Below are positions 56,272 through 64,000 of a stretch of 64,000 nucleotides of DNA, one piece after another (position 1 is the stretch's first letter; each line of letters begins with the position of its first letter). This DNA comes from Pseudonocardia sp. CNS-004. GTDB taxonomy: Bacteria; Actinomycetota; Actinomycetes; Mycobacteriales; Pseudonocardiaceae. Location: assembly GCA_001942185.1 (NCBI GenBank), contig MKJV01000085.1, positions 1-64,000 on the forward strand, in the 5' to 3' direction. The notes beneath the pieces are model-generated. The model ran no database searches. It was not told the DNA's origin and saw nothing but the letters and a program-made list of their open reading frames with translations. Both the position numbers and the translations under genes were made by a program.

Positions 56272-57538
56272 GTGCGCCGCAGGATCCTGCAGTCGACGTT
56301 GCTCGTCGTCGCCATCACGGCCCTCGTGCTCGGGGGGCCGCTCGCGATCACCACGTGGCGGCTGGTGGAGGACATCCACCGGGCCGATCTGCTGTCGCGG
56401 CTGGAGCAGGTGGCCGCCCGGCTGGACAACCCGGGCGCGGCGATCGACCGCGCGGCGATCGAGCTCGCCGTGCCGACTGGTGGGCGGCTGGTGCTGCAGC
56501 GCGCCGGGGAGCCCGACCAGGTCGTCGCGCCGACGTGGGAAGCGAGCCGGTCTCGGAGTCGCTGCCGTTCTCGCCGGGTGATGTGCTCGTCATGCAGGAG
56601 CCGTTGCAGCTGATGCGCACCGAGCAGCTGCAGGTGACGGCCGTGGTGCTGCTGCTCGTCGTGCTCTCGGTGGGCACCGGGGCGGTGGTCGCCACAGTCA
56701 CCGCGCGCAGGCTCGCCGAGCCGCTGCGGGGGGTGGCCGACCGGGCCGCGCGGCTGGGCGCAGGCGACTTCCGCGCGGTGCCCGGCCGGCACGGGATCCC
56801 CGAGCTGGACCGGGTGTCGGACGTGCTCGACACGTCCGCCGTCGCGCTCGCAGACCTGTTGCAACGGGAGCGGGCGCTCGTCGGCGACGTGTCCCACCAG
56901 CTGCGCAGCCGCCTCACCGCCTTGCAGCTGCGGCTCGACGAGCTCGCCTCCCATCCCGACCCGACGGCGCGCGCGAGGCGCTGGCGGCCCTGGAACAGGC
57001 CGAGCGGCTCGCGGAGGTGCTCGACGACCTGCTGGCGGCGGCCCGGGTGGCGCGGGCCGCGGGTGCCGAACCGCAGGACCTGCGGGAGGCGCTGTCCGCC
57101 GTGGCGGAGGAGTGGCGGCCCGCGCTCAAGGCGGACGGACGTTCCCTGAAGGTGCGGGTGCCGGACGGGCTGCTCGCGCGGGTCACACCGGCCCGCATCC
57201 GCGAGGCGACCGGCGCGCTGCTCGACAACGCGGCCCAGCACGGGGCGGGCACCGTCACGCTCAGCGCCCGCGCGGCCGAGAGCAGCCTGCTCGTCGAGGT
57301 GTCCGACACGGGTGCGGGGATCCCGGAGGAGCTCGTGCCGCACGTGTTCGACCGCGGGGTGTCGGTCGGCTCGTCCACCGGCATCGGGCTCGCGCTCGCC
57401 CGCGCGCTGGTGGAGGCCGACGGCGGGCGGCTGGAGCTGTCCAGGGCGCGCCCGCCGGTGTTCACGATCTTCCTGCCGGCGGCGCGGGCGGACGACGTGG
57501 TGTCGGCAGCGCCCCGGCGGACCTCGACGCCCCGCTGA
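56272..57538 (+). CDS. Sensor histidine kinase (two frame breaks)
   Basis: About 422 residues with two membrane helices (LLVVAITALVLGGPLAI and VVLLLVVLSVGTGAVVATV) bounding a short extracellular segment. A HAMP region RRLAEPLRGVADRAARLGAGD, the H-box RALVGDVSHQLRSRLTALQL, N-box GALLDNAAQHGAG and G-boxes VSDTGAGIPEEL and GSSTGIGLALARAL follow. Breaks near 56540 and 56975. It phosphorylates the regulator encoded just upstream. Signal unknown. Confidence 0.92.
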
Positions 57539-57566
57539 GGGTCAGCTGCGACGATCAGCTGGACGG

Positions 57567-58076
57567 TCAGGCGGCGGGGACCCGCCTGCGGACGTCCTCG
57601 TCCGGGAAGACGAAGCGGCGGAAGGCCCACCAGCGGAAGGCCATGCCCGCGAGGACGCCGATGATCTGCCCGCTGACGAAGTCGGAGACCTCCTGGGTGA
57701 GGAGGCTCACCTCGGGCACCGAGAGGTGGAACACGTAGCGCGAGATCGCCAGCGGCGCCGAGTAGACGATCACACCGATGCCGCTGACGAGGAAGAACAG
57801 CGCCGCCTCGTGGTGGCGTTCCCGGCCACCGCGGGTGCGGAAGGACCACTCCCGGTTCAGCACGTACGACACGATCGTCGCCACCAGTACCGCGATGATC
57901 TTCGCCGTGAGCGGCTTCTCCGCGAGCACCGTGGACTTGAGCAGCAAGAACACGACGGTGTCGATCACCCAGGTCGTGCCGCCGACGAAGGCGAACTTGA
58001 CGAGCTCACGGTGCTTGATGGCGATGTCGCGGTAGGGCTGCGGGACGATCGCGAGCGCCGACTCGACAACGGACAC
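57567..58076 (-). CDS. GtrA family membrane protein
   Basis: Intact 169-residue protein with four membrane helices: LVKFAFVGGTTWVIDTVVFL, IIAVLVATIVSYVLNREWSF, AALFFLVSGIGVIVYSAPLA and FVSGQIIGVLAGMAFRWWAF. The NREWSF motif after helix two is typical of GtrA. These proteins help move lipid-linked sugars across the membrane for polysaccharide or teichoic-acid decoration. Divergent from purK across 56 bp, as in mycobacteria. Confidence 0.93.
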   Translation of the reverse strand: MSVVESALAIVPQPYRDIAIKHRELVKFAFVGGTTWVIDTVVFLLLKSTVLAEKPLTAKIIAVLVATIVSYVLNREWSFRTRGGRERHHEAALFFLVSGIGVIVYSAPLAISRYVFHLSVPEVSLLTQEVSDFVSGQIIGVLAGMAFRWWAFRRFVFPDEDVRRRVPAA

Positions 58077-58132
58077 CTGTTCGATCGTGCCAGACGCCGG
58101 TGCCGCGCCGCGCGCGGTAGGCTTCCTCCACC

Positions 58133-59395
58133 GTGGACGCCACTCGCACAGCGCCTTCTTCTCGCTCCGGCGAGCTCGGCTCGGCCCCGTCAGGGCGCCT
58201 TCCGGTCGTCGGGATGGTCGGTGCCGGGCAGCTCGCCCGCATGACGCACCAGGCCGCCATCGCGCTCGGCCAGTCGCTGCGTGTGCTGGCCGCCGACCCG
58301 GCGGACCCGGCCGCCGTCGTGTGCTCCGACGTGCACGCGGGCGCGGCGTCCGACCTGCCTGCCCTCCGCGCGTTCTCCCGGGGGTGCGCTGCCGTCACGT
58401 TCGACCACGAGCAGGTGCCGCAGGAACACCTGCGCGCGCTCGTCGACGCAGGTGTGCCCGTGCACCCCGGGCCCGACGCACTCCTGCACGCGCAGGACAA
58501 GCTCGTGATGCGGGGCAGGCTGGCGGACCTCGGCCTCGCGGTGCCGGTGTTCGCCGAGGTGCGGGAGCCCGCCGACGTCGCGGGGTTCGCCGCCGAGCAC
58601 GGATGGCCCGTCGTGCTCAAGGCCGCCCGCGGCGGTTACGACGGTCGCGGTGTGTGGTTCCTGCGGGAACCGGACCCCGCGCTCGTCGCCGAGCTGCTGG
58701 CCGCGGGCACCCCGCTCCTCGTCGAGGAGGCCGTGCCGATGCGCCGGGAGCTCGCCGCGCTCGTCGCGCGTTCCCCGTTCGGGCAGGCGGCGGCGTGGCC
58801 GGTGGTCGAGACCGTGCAGGAGGACGGCCAGTGCGTGCAGGTGCTCGCCCCGGCCCCCGGGCTCTACCCGGACGTCGCGGCGGGTGCGCAGGAGATGGCG
58901 CTGCGGATCGCCGCCGAGCTGGGTGTCACGGGGCTGCTGGCCGTCGAGCTGTTCGAGCGCACCGACGGCCTGCTCGTGATCAACGAGCTGGCCATGCGCC
59001 CGCACAACTCGGGGCACTGGACGATCGAGGGCTCCCGCACGTCGCAGTTCGAGCAGCACCTGCGCGCGGTGCTGGACTACCCGCTCGGCGCCACGGCGCC
59101 GACGGCGCCCGCGGTGGTGATGGCCAACGTGCTCGGCGCGGCGCAGCCGCCCGCGATGTCGGTGGACGAGCGGGTGCACCACCTCTTCGCGCGTTTCCCG
59201 GACGTGAAGGTGCACCTCTACGGGAAGGCCGAGCGGCCTGCCCGCAAGGTCGGGCACGTCACGGTGCTCGGCGACGACATGGCCGCCGTGCGGTCGCGAG
59301 CGGCGCTCGCCGCGGCGTGGCTGTCCACGGCGCAGTGGCCGGACGGCTGGTCGCCGCACACCGGTCGCCCGCAGCAGGAGGTTCGCAGTGTCTGA
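58133..59395 (+). CDS. purK: 5-(carboxyamino)imidazole ribonucleotide synthase
   Basis: Intact 420-residue ATP-grasp enzyme: AIR + HCO3- + ATP to N5-CAIR in purine synthesis. Features: VVGMVGAGQLARMTHQAAIA, TFDHEQVPQEHL, HAQDKLVMRGRLADLGLAVP, VVLKAARGGYDGRGVW, VEEAVPMRRELAALVAR and VINELAMRPHNSGHWTIEG. The GTG at 58133 gives an N-terminal extension of about 25 residues of low complexity; the core begins near VVGMVG. Its stop lies inside the purE start (8-bp overlap). Confidence 0.96.
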   Translation: MDATRTAPSSRSGELGSAPSGRLPVVGMVGAGQLARMTHQAAIALGQSLRVLAADPADPAAVVCSDVHAGAASDLPALRAFSRGCAAVTFDHEQVPQEHLRALVDAGVPVHPGPDALLHAQDKLVMRGRLADLGLAVPVFAEVREPADVAGFAAEHGWPVVLKAARGGYDGRGVWFLREPDPALVAELLAAGTPLLVEEAVPMRRELAALVARSPFGQAAAWPVVETVQEDGQCVQVLAPAPGLYPDVAAGAQEMALRIAAELGVTGLLAVELFERTDGLLVINELAMRPHNSGHWTIEGSRTSQFEQHLRAVLDYPLGATAPTAPAVVMANVLGAAQPPAMSVDERVHHLFARFPDVKVHLYGKAERPARKVGHVTVLGDDMAAVRSRAALAAAWLSTAQWPDGWSPHTGRPQQEVRSV

Positions 59396-59891
59396 GCCGC
59401 TGGTCGGCGTGATCATGGGGAGCGACTCGGACTGGCGGGTCATGGAGGCCGCCGCCACGGCGCTCGCCGAGTTCGAGGTGCCCTACGAGGTGGGTGTGTA
59501 CTCCGCGCACCGCACCCCCCAGCGCATGCTCGACTACGCCACGACCGCGGCCGAGCGGGGTCTGCGGGTGGTGGTCGCGGGGGCCGGGGGAGCGGCGCAC
59601 CTGCCCGGGATGGTCGCGGCCGCGACACCGTTGCCGGTGATCGGCGTGCCCGTGCCGCTCGCGCAGCTCGACGGCCTCGACTCGCTGCTGTCGATCGCAC
59701 AGATGCCGGCGGGCGTGCCGGTGGCCACCGTGGCCGTCGGAGGGGCCCGCAACGCGGGGCTGCTCGCCGTCCGGATCCTCGCGGCGTCCGACCCGGCGCT
59801 GCGGGAGCGGATGCTGCGCTTCCAGGCCGACCTCGCCGACTCCGTGCTGGCCAAGGACGCCGCGCTGCGCGCCACCGCCGCCTCGGAATGA
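59388..59891 (+). CDS. purE: 5-(carboxyamino)imidazole ribonucleotide mutase
   Basis: Intact 167-residue PurE, converting N5-CAIR to CAIR after PurK. Motifs are VGVIMGSDSDWRVMEAAA, YEVGVYSAHRTPQRMLDYA, VVAGAGGAAHLPGMVAAAT and LLSIAQMPAGVPVATVAVGG. It is translationally coupled to purK. Followed by the micro-ORF/RNA locus. Confidence 0.97.
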   Translation: MSEPLVGVIMGSDSDWRVMEAAATALAEFEVPYEVGVYSAHRTPQRMLDYATTAAERGLRVVVAGAGGAAHLPGMVAAATPLPVIGVPVPLAQLDGLDSLLSIAQMPAGVPVATVAVGGARNAGLLAVRILAASDPALRERMLRFQADLADSVLAKDAALRATAASE

Positions 59892-59993
59892 TCTGCGGGT
59901 GTGACCTCGGGGGTGATCTCCGGAATTCCCGTGGCGCGCCGCCCGCGGCCGGTCGTAATGTGGCGGGTACACGGGAGAGGAGGTGGTCCAGCG

Positions 59994-60032
59994 TTGAATA
60001 GCTACAGGACTCGTGAGGTGGCTGTCCGCTAG
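59994..60032 (+). CDS. 12-residue micro-ORF with a strong ribosome-binding site
   Basis: TTG start at 59994, nine bases after the near-perfect AGGAGGT at 59978-59984, encoding MNSYRTREVAVR and stopping with TAG at 60032. A Shine-Dalgarno this strong before so short a frame suggests a translated leader peptide. It overlaps the 30-residue frame at 60013 in another phase. Confidence 0.45.
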   Translation: MNSYRTREVAVR

Positions 60033-60105
60033 CACCACGGGACTCGTTTCCGACGGCCATGTGGAAGCCGGTGTGGTGCCGGCAAATCCAGGCAGTCACC
60101 CGTGA
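60013..60105 (+). CDS. 30-residue overlapping ORF
   Basis: GTG start at 60013 within the micro-ORF, encoding VRWLSASTTGLVSDGHVEAG and then VVPANPGSHP, with TGA at 60103-60105. Its codon pattern looks protein-like. It could be reached by a frame shift from the micro-ORF or by reinitiation. No family recognised; conservation would decide whether it is real. Confidence 0.35.
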   Translation: MRWLSASTTGLVSDGHVEAGVVPANPGSHP

Positions 60106-60163
60106 TCCCCGGGTCCGAGCCCGTCCAGCTCGGTCACGCAGCACGCTGCGGCCCGGGGATCAC
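60102..60163 (+). ncRNA. Predicted three-way-junction RNA element
   Basis: Outer 12-bp stem GTGATCCCCGGG (60102-60113) / CCCGGGGATCAC (60152-60163) encloses two 6-bp hairpins, CCGAGC/GCTCGG and CGCAGC/GCTGCG. All pairs are perfect. It follows the small ORFs directly and could be the structured end or terminator of their short transcript. Confidence 0.5.
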
Positions 60164-60185
60164 GCATGTCCGGACCACCGCGAGC

Positions 60186-60368
60186 TCAGGGCTCGGGCGA
60201 GAGCGACGCGCCGATCTCGCGGAGGCGGTCGGCGTGCTGGCGGGCGTGCTGCTCGCAGAACAGGAGATCGTTGCCGGTCGGGAGCACGGCCCGTACGCGG
60301 GCGACGTCCCGGCAGCGGTCGCAGAGATCCTGGCGGGTGAGTACGGGGGTGGCGTCGGCGGCGCACAT
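60186..60368 (-). CDS. DUF7455 small zinc-ribbon-like protein
   Basis: Intact 60-residue protein with two putative zinc-binding cysteine pairs or Cys/His sets: QDLCDRCRDVARVRAVLP and LLFCEQHARQHADRLREIG. This matches the small actinobacterial DUF7455 family, often near sigma factor or housekeeping genes. GGAGGTCGCC precedes the ATG at 60368, supporting it. Role unknown. Confidence 0.82.
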   Translation of the reverse strand: MCAADATPVLTRQDLCDRCRDVARVRAVLPTGNDLLFCEQHARQHADRLREIGASLSPEP

Positions 60369-60705
60369 GGCGACCTCCCGTCAGCAGGCGCGCAGCGGAC
60401 TGGTCGCGGGGTGCCTGCCGCCCACGACCAGTTCGCCGACCGCACCGCAGAGGGACCCGCTGCGACCGGCAGCACCGGGAGTGGCGAGGTCACGATGGCT
60501 GAGGGGGGCGCTGCGTGCTCATCGTCCAACTCCCTTCCGCCGGATCGCGCTCTGCGGCACCTCGAAGGATCCGGCACCGGGGCGCGTGGCAGCCACCCCG
60601 CTGCCCTCCCGTCGTACTGCTGCCAGCCCGACTCTCACGTTGGGGGCTGCCCCCCACACCAGCGCTGGAAGCGGCGCCGTCGATGTGGTATGGGTCACAC
60701 CGCGT
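60369..60705. other. Intergenic stretch without a recognisable gene
   Basis: About 340 bp between the DUF7455 start and the TetR stop, both on the minus strand. No frame resembles a protein family. It should hold the DUF7455 promoter. Confidence 0.4.
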
Positions 60706-61364
60706 TCAGGCGTGCCGTTCCAGCCGGGCCACGGCCGCCTCGAGCCTGCCGGTCACGTCGTGCAGGGCGGGCTCGCCGGGCAGCAGGTCGATGACCTTCC
60801 GGAACCGGGCCCGGTAGTCGTCGAGCCGGTCGGGCCGACCGCCGTCGGCGAGCCAGCCCCGCAACGCGAGGTTGTGGGCGGCCACGACGGCGGCGCCCGT
60901 CACCGCGGCACGCAGCTCGCCGTCGGGCTCGCCTGCGAAGCGCTCGCCGAGTCGTCTTGTGAACAGGCGGCGGTAGTGGTCCACCCGCGCCGACTCGCGG
61001 TCGCGCAGGGCCGGCACGTCGTGGGTGAGCCGGAAGCGTTCCACGGAGAGCTCGGGGTCGTCGGCGTACAGGTCGAACACCGTTTCCCCGGCCCGCACCG
61101 TGAGAGCCGCCGTGGGCTCCGTGGGGTGAGCGGTGTCGAACACCTCGGTGACCCGCGCGAGTGCGACCTCGTGGTCGGGCGAGATCGCGTCCTCCTTGCT
61201 CGGGAAGTAGCGGAAGAACGTCCGCCGCCCGACGCCCGCCGCGCCGCGATGTCGTCGACCGTCGTCTCCTCGTAGCCGCGGGTGCGGAACAGCCGCACGG
61301 CGGCGGCGACCAGATCGCGCCGGACCTCGGCCCGGCTCTCGGGGGAGCGACCGCGGCGAGTCAT
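60706..61364 (-). CDS. TetR family regulator (one frame break)
   Basis: About 219 residues with the TetR DNA-binding domain DLVAAAVRLFRTRGYEETTV, DDIAA, then after a break near 61235 GVGRRTFFRYFPSKEDAI. The C-terminal domain is ligand-binding and shows DLYADDPELSVERFRL and VTGAAVVAAHNLALRGWLAD. ATG 61364. It is divergent from the acyl-CoA dehydrogenase gene across 60 bp and probably controls it; fatty-acyl effectors would be expected but are inferred. Confidence 0.9.
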
Positions 61365-61424
61365 GGCACGCAGGGTAGCAGGAGTGGTGTACAAGTGGCA
61401 CCGAGTGCCGTTAAGCTGGTCGTC

Positions 61425-62577
61425 ATGAATCCCGACTTCGACACCTACCGGCTCAGCGAGGAGCACCAGGCGCTGCGCGAGGCGGTGCGGGCGCTCGCGG
61501 AGAAGGAGATCGCCCCGTACGCCGCGGAGGTCGACGAGCAGGGCCGCTATCCGATCGAGGCGCAGAATGCCCTGGTCAAAGCGGGTTTCCAGGCCGTCGT
61601 CATTCCCGAGGAGTACGGCGGCCAGGGCGCCGACGAGCTCGCGGGCTGCATCGTGATCGAGGAGGTGGCGCGCGTCTGTGCCTCGTCGTCGCTGGTCCCG
61701 GCCGTCAACGGGCTCGGGCTCACCCCGATCCTGCTCTCGGCGTCCGACGAGCTGAAGCGCCAGGTGCTGCCGTCGATCGCGGCGGGCGACGCGATGATCA
61801 GCTACGCGTTGTCCGAGCGGGAGGCGGGCTCCGACGCCGCCGCGATGAAGACCCGGGCCCGGCGCGACGGAGACTCGTGGGTGCTGAACGGCACCAAGTG
61901 CTGGATCACCAACGCGGGCGAGTCCACCTGGTACACCGTCATGGCGGTCACCGACCCGGAGAAGGGGGCGAACGGGATCTCCGCGTTCGTCGTGCACCGC
62001 GACGACCCCGGTTTCGAGGTGGGGCCGAAGGAGCGCAAGCTCGGCATCAACGGCTCGCCGACCCGCGAGATCTACTTCACCGACTGCCGCATCCCCGCGA
62101 TGAGGATCATCGGCGCGGAGGGCGCCGGCTTCAAGACCGCGCTCGCCACGCTCGACCACACCCGCCCCACGATCGGCGCACAGGCCGTCGGGATCGCGCA
62201 GGGCGCGCTCGACGTCGCCACGTCGTACGTCAAGGAGCGCAAGCAGTTCGGCAAGGCCATCGCCGAGTTCCAGGGCCTGCAGTTCATGCTCGCCGACATG
62301 GCGATGAAGGTGGAGGCCCCCGCCAGCTCGTCTACGTCGCCACCTCGCGTGCCGACGCGGCGAGCCGAACCTCGGCTTCATCTCCAGCGCCGCGAAGTGC
62401 TTCGCCTCCGACGCGGCGATGAGCGTCACCACCGACGCCGTGCAGCTCCTCGGCGGCGCCGGCTACACCAAGGACTTCCCCGTCGAGCGGATGATGCGCG
62501 ACGCCAAGATCACGCAGATCTACGAGGGCACCAACCAGATCCAGCGGATGGTGATGGCGCGGGCGCTGCTCAGGTAG
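61425..62577 (+). CDS. Acyl-CoA dehydrogenase, FadE25-like (two or more frame breaks)
   Basis: Flavoenzyme of about 384 residues that introduces the alpha-beta double bond into acyl-CoAs. N-terminal RLSEEHQALREAVRALAEKE, VVIPEEYGGQGADELAG, flavin-site YALSEREAGSDAAAMKT and WITNAGESTWYTVMA, then ERKQFGKAIAEFQGLQFMLAD, SDAAMSVTTDAVQLLGGAGY and QIYEGTNQIQRMVMARALLR. Breaks near 62320 and 62370. ATG 61425. The neighbourhood (next to purE/purK) matches mycobacterial fadE25. Chain-length preference unknown. Confidence 0.93.
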
Positions 62578-62581
62578 GGGT

Positions 62582-62595
62582 CACTCGGCCGAGTG
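62582..62595. terminator. Palindrome just after the dehydrogenase stop
   Basis: Perfect 14-bp palindrome CACTCGG/CCGAGTG within a longer imperfect GGTC...GGACC frame, 4 bp after the TAG. It could be a terminator with a minimal loop or a protein site. Confidence 0.4.
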
Positions 62596-62610
62596 GGACC
62601 AGACCTCCGG

Positions 62611-63738
62611 ATGCGGCGTCAACCGGTTTCCTCAGCGTCTTCTCAGCGAGCGGTTGGCAACGTCCGCGCGGATGCCGGCGCGACACAGCTCCTCACTGTC
62701 AACGCCTCCGGTTCGCGACCGTCCCGGATGGCGTGGGTCGACGCGGCCAAGGGCCTGTCGATCCTGCTCGTCGTGGCTCACCACGCGGTGATGTTCCTGC
62801 ACACCTCGGGCCTGGCCCCGCCCGCGGTGGTGGCCGCCAACACCGCGCTCGCCTCGATGCGGATGCCGCTGTTCTTCCTCGTCTCGGGGCTCTTCGTCGG
62901 CGGGCCGCTGGCCGCGCCGTGGCGGACGTTGCTGCACAAGCGGGTCGCGTTCTTCCTCTACCTCTTCGTCCTGTGGACCCTGCTCCGCTTCGCCTTCTTC
63001 CACATCCCGCCCGTCGCGGCCGTGGACCACTACGCCGACGACACCGACGTCGTCGCGGTGGCGCTCGCCCCGCTGGTCCCGGGGTCCGGGGTGTGGTTCA
63101 TCTACGCGCTCGCGCTGTTCGCGGTGCTCGGGAAGCTGATCAAGCGCGCGCCGGTGTGGCTGCAGCTGGGGCTCGCCGGCGTGCTCTCCGCCCTCATCGG
63201 GTCGGGGGACCTGCACCTCGGGTACGAGGTGTGGGACCGCATGGCCCGCTACCTGTTCTTCTTCCTGTTCGGCTGGCACGCCCGGACGCTCGTCGAGCGT
63301 CTTGCCCGGGCCGGCACGGCGCTGCGCACCGCCGCCGCGGCCGCGTTGTGCGTCGGTGCCGCGGTGGCCGCCGTCGCGCTGGGCGCCCGCACGTTGCCCG
63401 GCGTCGCGCTGCTGCTGAACGGCCTCGCGCTCACGTTCGGCGTGCTGTTCTCCGCGTGGATCTGCCGCTACCGGGTGGCCCGCCCGCTCGTCGCGCTCGG
63501 CGCGCAGACGCTGCCGGTCTACCTGATCCACATCTTCTGGATCGCCGTGCTGATGGTGGTGCTGCAGCACGTCGACGTGCCGGCGGCGGCGGAGTACGCG
63601 CTTCCGGTGGTGCTGGCGGTCGCGTGCACCGTGCTGTCGCTCCTCACGCACCGCGCGCTCGTGACGGCCGGCGCGCCCTGGCTGTTCGCGCTGCCGCGGC
63701 CGCTGGCCCACCGGGCGCCCGTGCCGATCACGCGGTGA
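62611..63738 (+). CDS. Acyltransferase family 3 membrane protein
   Basis: Intact integral membrane protein of about 375 residues with about ten helices. The family signature is VDAAKGLSILLVVAHHAVMF with the catalytic-region histidine, then ASMRMPLFFLVSGLF, HKRVAFFLYLFVLWTLLRF, VWFIYALALFAVLGKLI, MARYLFFFLFGWHARTL and LPVYLIHIFWIAVLMVVL. These enzymes O-acylate sugars or other cell-surface molecules. The N-terminal 40 residues look random; the true start may be as late as ATG 62728. It is convergent with the last gene and overlaps it by 11 bp. Confidence 0.88.
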   Translation: MRRQPVSSASSQRAVGNVRADAGATQLLTVNASGSRPSRMAWVDAAKGLSILLVVAHHAVMFLHTSGLAPPAVVAANTALASMRMPLFFLVSGLFVGGPLAAPWRTLLHKRVAFFLYLFVLWTLLRFAFFHIPPVAAVDHYADDTDVVAVALAPLVPGSGVWFIYALALFAVLGKLIKRAPVWLQLGLAGVLSALIGSGDLHLGYEVWDRMARYLFFFLFGWHARTLVERLARAGTALRTAAAAALCVGAAVAAVALGARTLPGVALLLNGLALTFGVLFSAWICRYRVARPLVALGAQTLPVYLIHIFWIAVLMVVLQHVDVPAAAEYALPVVLAVACTVLSLLTHRALVTAGAPWLFALPRPLAHRAPVPITR

Positions 63739-64000
63739 TGCGCCAGGCGTCCTGCAGGGGCCGGTAGCCGATCAGCATGACGCCCTCGTCCGTGACGATG
63801 GTGCGAGCCTGCGGTGAGACGAGGAACTCGAGGTCGCCGCGGCGACCACGCCACCCGCTCGGATCGGCCGCCTCCGCCGCCGCGTCCGCCGCCGCCGGGT
63901 GGACCGCCCACTCGGTGAGGCCCGGCGGCAGCGCCCGCAGCAGCTGCGCGTACCGGTCGCCCTTGGTCGCCGGATCCAGCCGGGTGCTGTCCAGGAACGG
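63728..64000 (-). CDS. ChbG/HpnK family carbohydrate deacetylase, C-terminal part
   Basis: C-terminal 90 residues of a YdjC-like (ChbG/HpnK) deacetylase, the rest beyond the right edge. Visible: RYAQLLRALPPGLTEWAVHP (family GLTE-x-x-HP segment), RRGDLEFLVSP and GVMLIGYRPLQDAWR. Members remove acetyl groups from N-acetylated sugars using a metal; the metal ligands lie mainly outside the window except HP. No frame break in this part. Confidence 0.75.
   Translation of the reverse strand, partial: PFLDSTRLDPATKGDRYAQLLRALPPGLTEWAVHPAAADAAAEAADPSGWRGRRGDLEFLVSPQARTIVTDEGVMLIGYRPLQDAWRITA

Noticed and set aside
59892..60185. tRNA gene in the structured region after purE
   Set aside because: The fold is a three-way junction without the four-arm layout, TTC loop or anticodon stem of a tRNA.
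61161..63767. An 868-residue acyl-CoA dehydrogenase fusion
   Set aside because: The frame continues past the dehydrogenase only because of breaks near 62320. The true stop is at 62575-62577 and the acyltransferase is a separate gene in another frame.

Overview
The window is very GC-rich actinobacterial chromosome. Frequent GTG starts, GTGA/ATGA stop-start overlaps, an ESX-associated EspG-type protein, a conservon (cvn) operon and Scr1/DUF397-type genes point to Pseudonocardia or a close relative in Pseudonocardiales. This placement is inferred from gene content. No rRNA, tRNA, transposase, phage or CRISPR gene was recognised.

Layout. 1-4037 (minus): end-to-end AAA/LuxR-type regulator, MFS exporter and FMN reductase, then a PPOX-family protein. 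4147-7638 (plus): NUDIX hydrolase, XRE regulator with its DUF397 partner, PQQ-repeat protein. 7648-10526 (minus): aldehyde dehydrogenase coupled to deoC, and a small conserved protein. 10862-18713: metallophosphoesterase, a large trypsin/STAND-ATPase/beta-propeller protein, and an MFS exporter divergent from an HxlR regulator. 18758-29548: nucleotide and sugar salvage (upp, phosphohexomutase, purine nucleoside phosphorylase), a Ser/Thr kinase, an M20 amidohydrolase, a DUF559 nuclease-like gene and an LpdA-type quinone reductase. 30132-39029 (minus): EspG, a degenerate exoribonuclease-like protein, GNAT, acyl-CoA carboxylase alpha chain, TIGR04222 protein, SufE, sulfurtransferase, antiporter, Maf. 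39500-45144: an orphan hypX and a four-gene conservon. 46942-51274: acyl-CoA carboxylase epsilon and beta, birA, PH-domain protein, HMG-CoA lyase. 51383-57538: Uma2 nuclease, LLM oxidoreductase, hotdog hydratase, hisN-like phosphatase, DinB, gene debris, two-component system. 57567-64000: gtrA, purK, purE, a micro-ORF/RNA locus, DUF7455, TetR, fadE25-like dehydrogenase, acyltransferase, deacetylase.

From memory of the M. tuberculosis map, many of these genes (upp, pmmB, deoD, amiB, lpdA, accA3, sufE, sseA, maf, accE, accD5, birA, PH protein, gtrA, purK, purE, fadE25) follow the Rv3309c-Rv3274c order. The other genes look like lineage-specific insertions into that core. The core provides carboxylation of acyl-CoAs (alpha, beta and epsilon chains plus the biotin ligase that activates them), purine synthesis and salvage, and thiol/sulfur handling.

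Two sequence-level features stand out. First, about half of the genes carry one or more single-base frame breaks, often in G/C runs and including genes expected to be essential. These are best read as assembly errors, so those genes are annotated as CDS over their full repaired span. Second, five intergenic loci hold 22-bp-phased repeats built on CGCGAGTCGCG. Two of these loci flank the DUF559 gene in inverted orientation.
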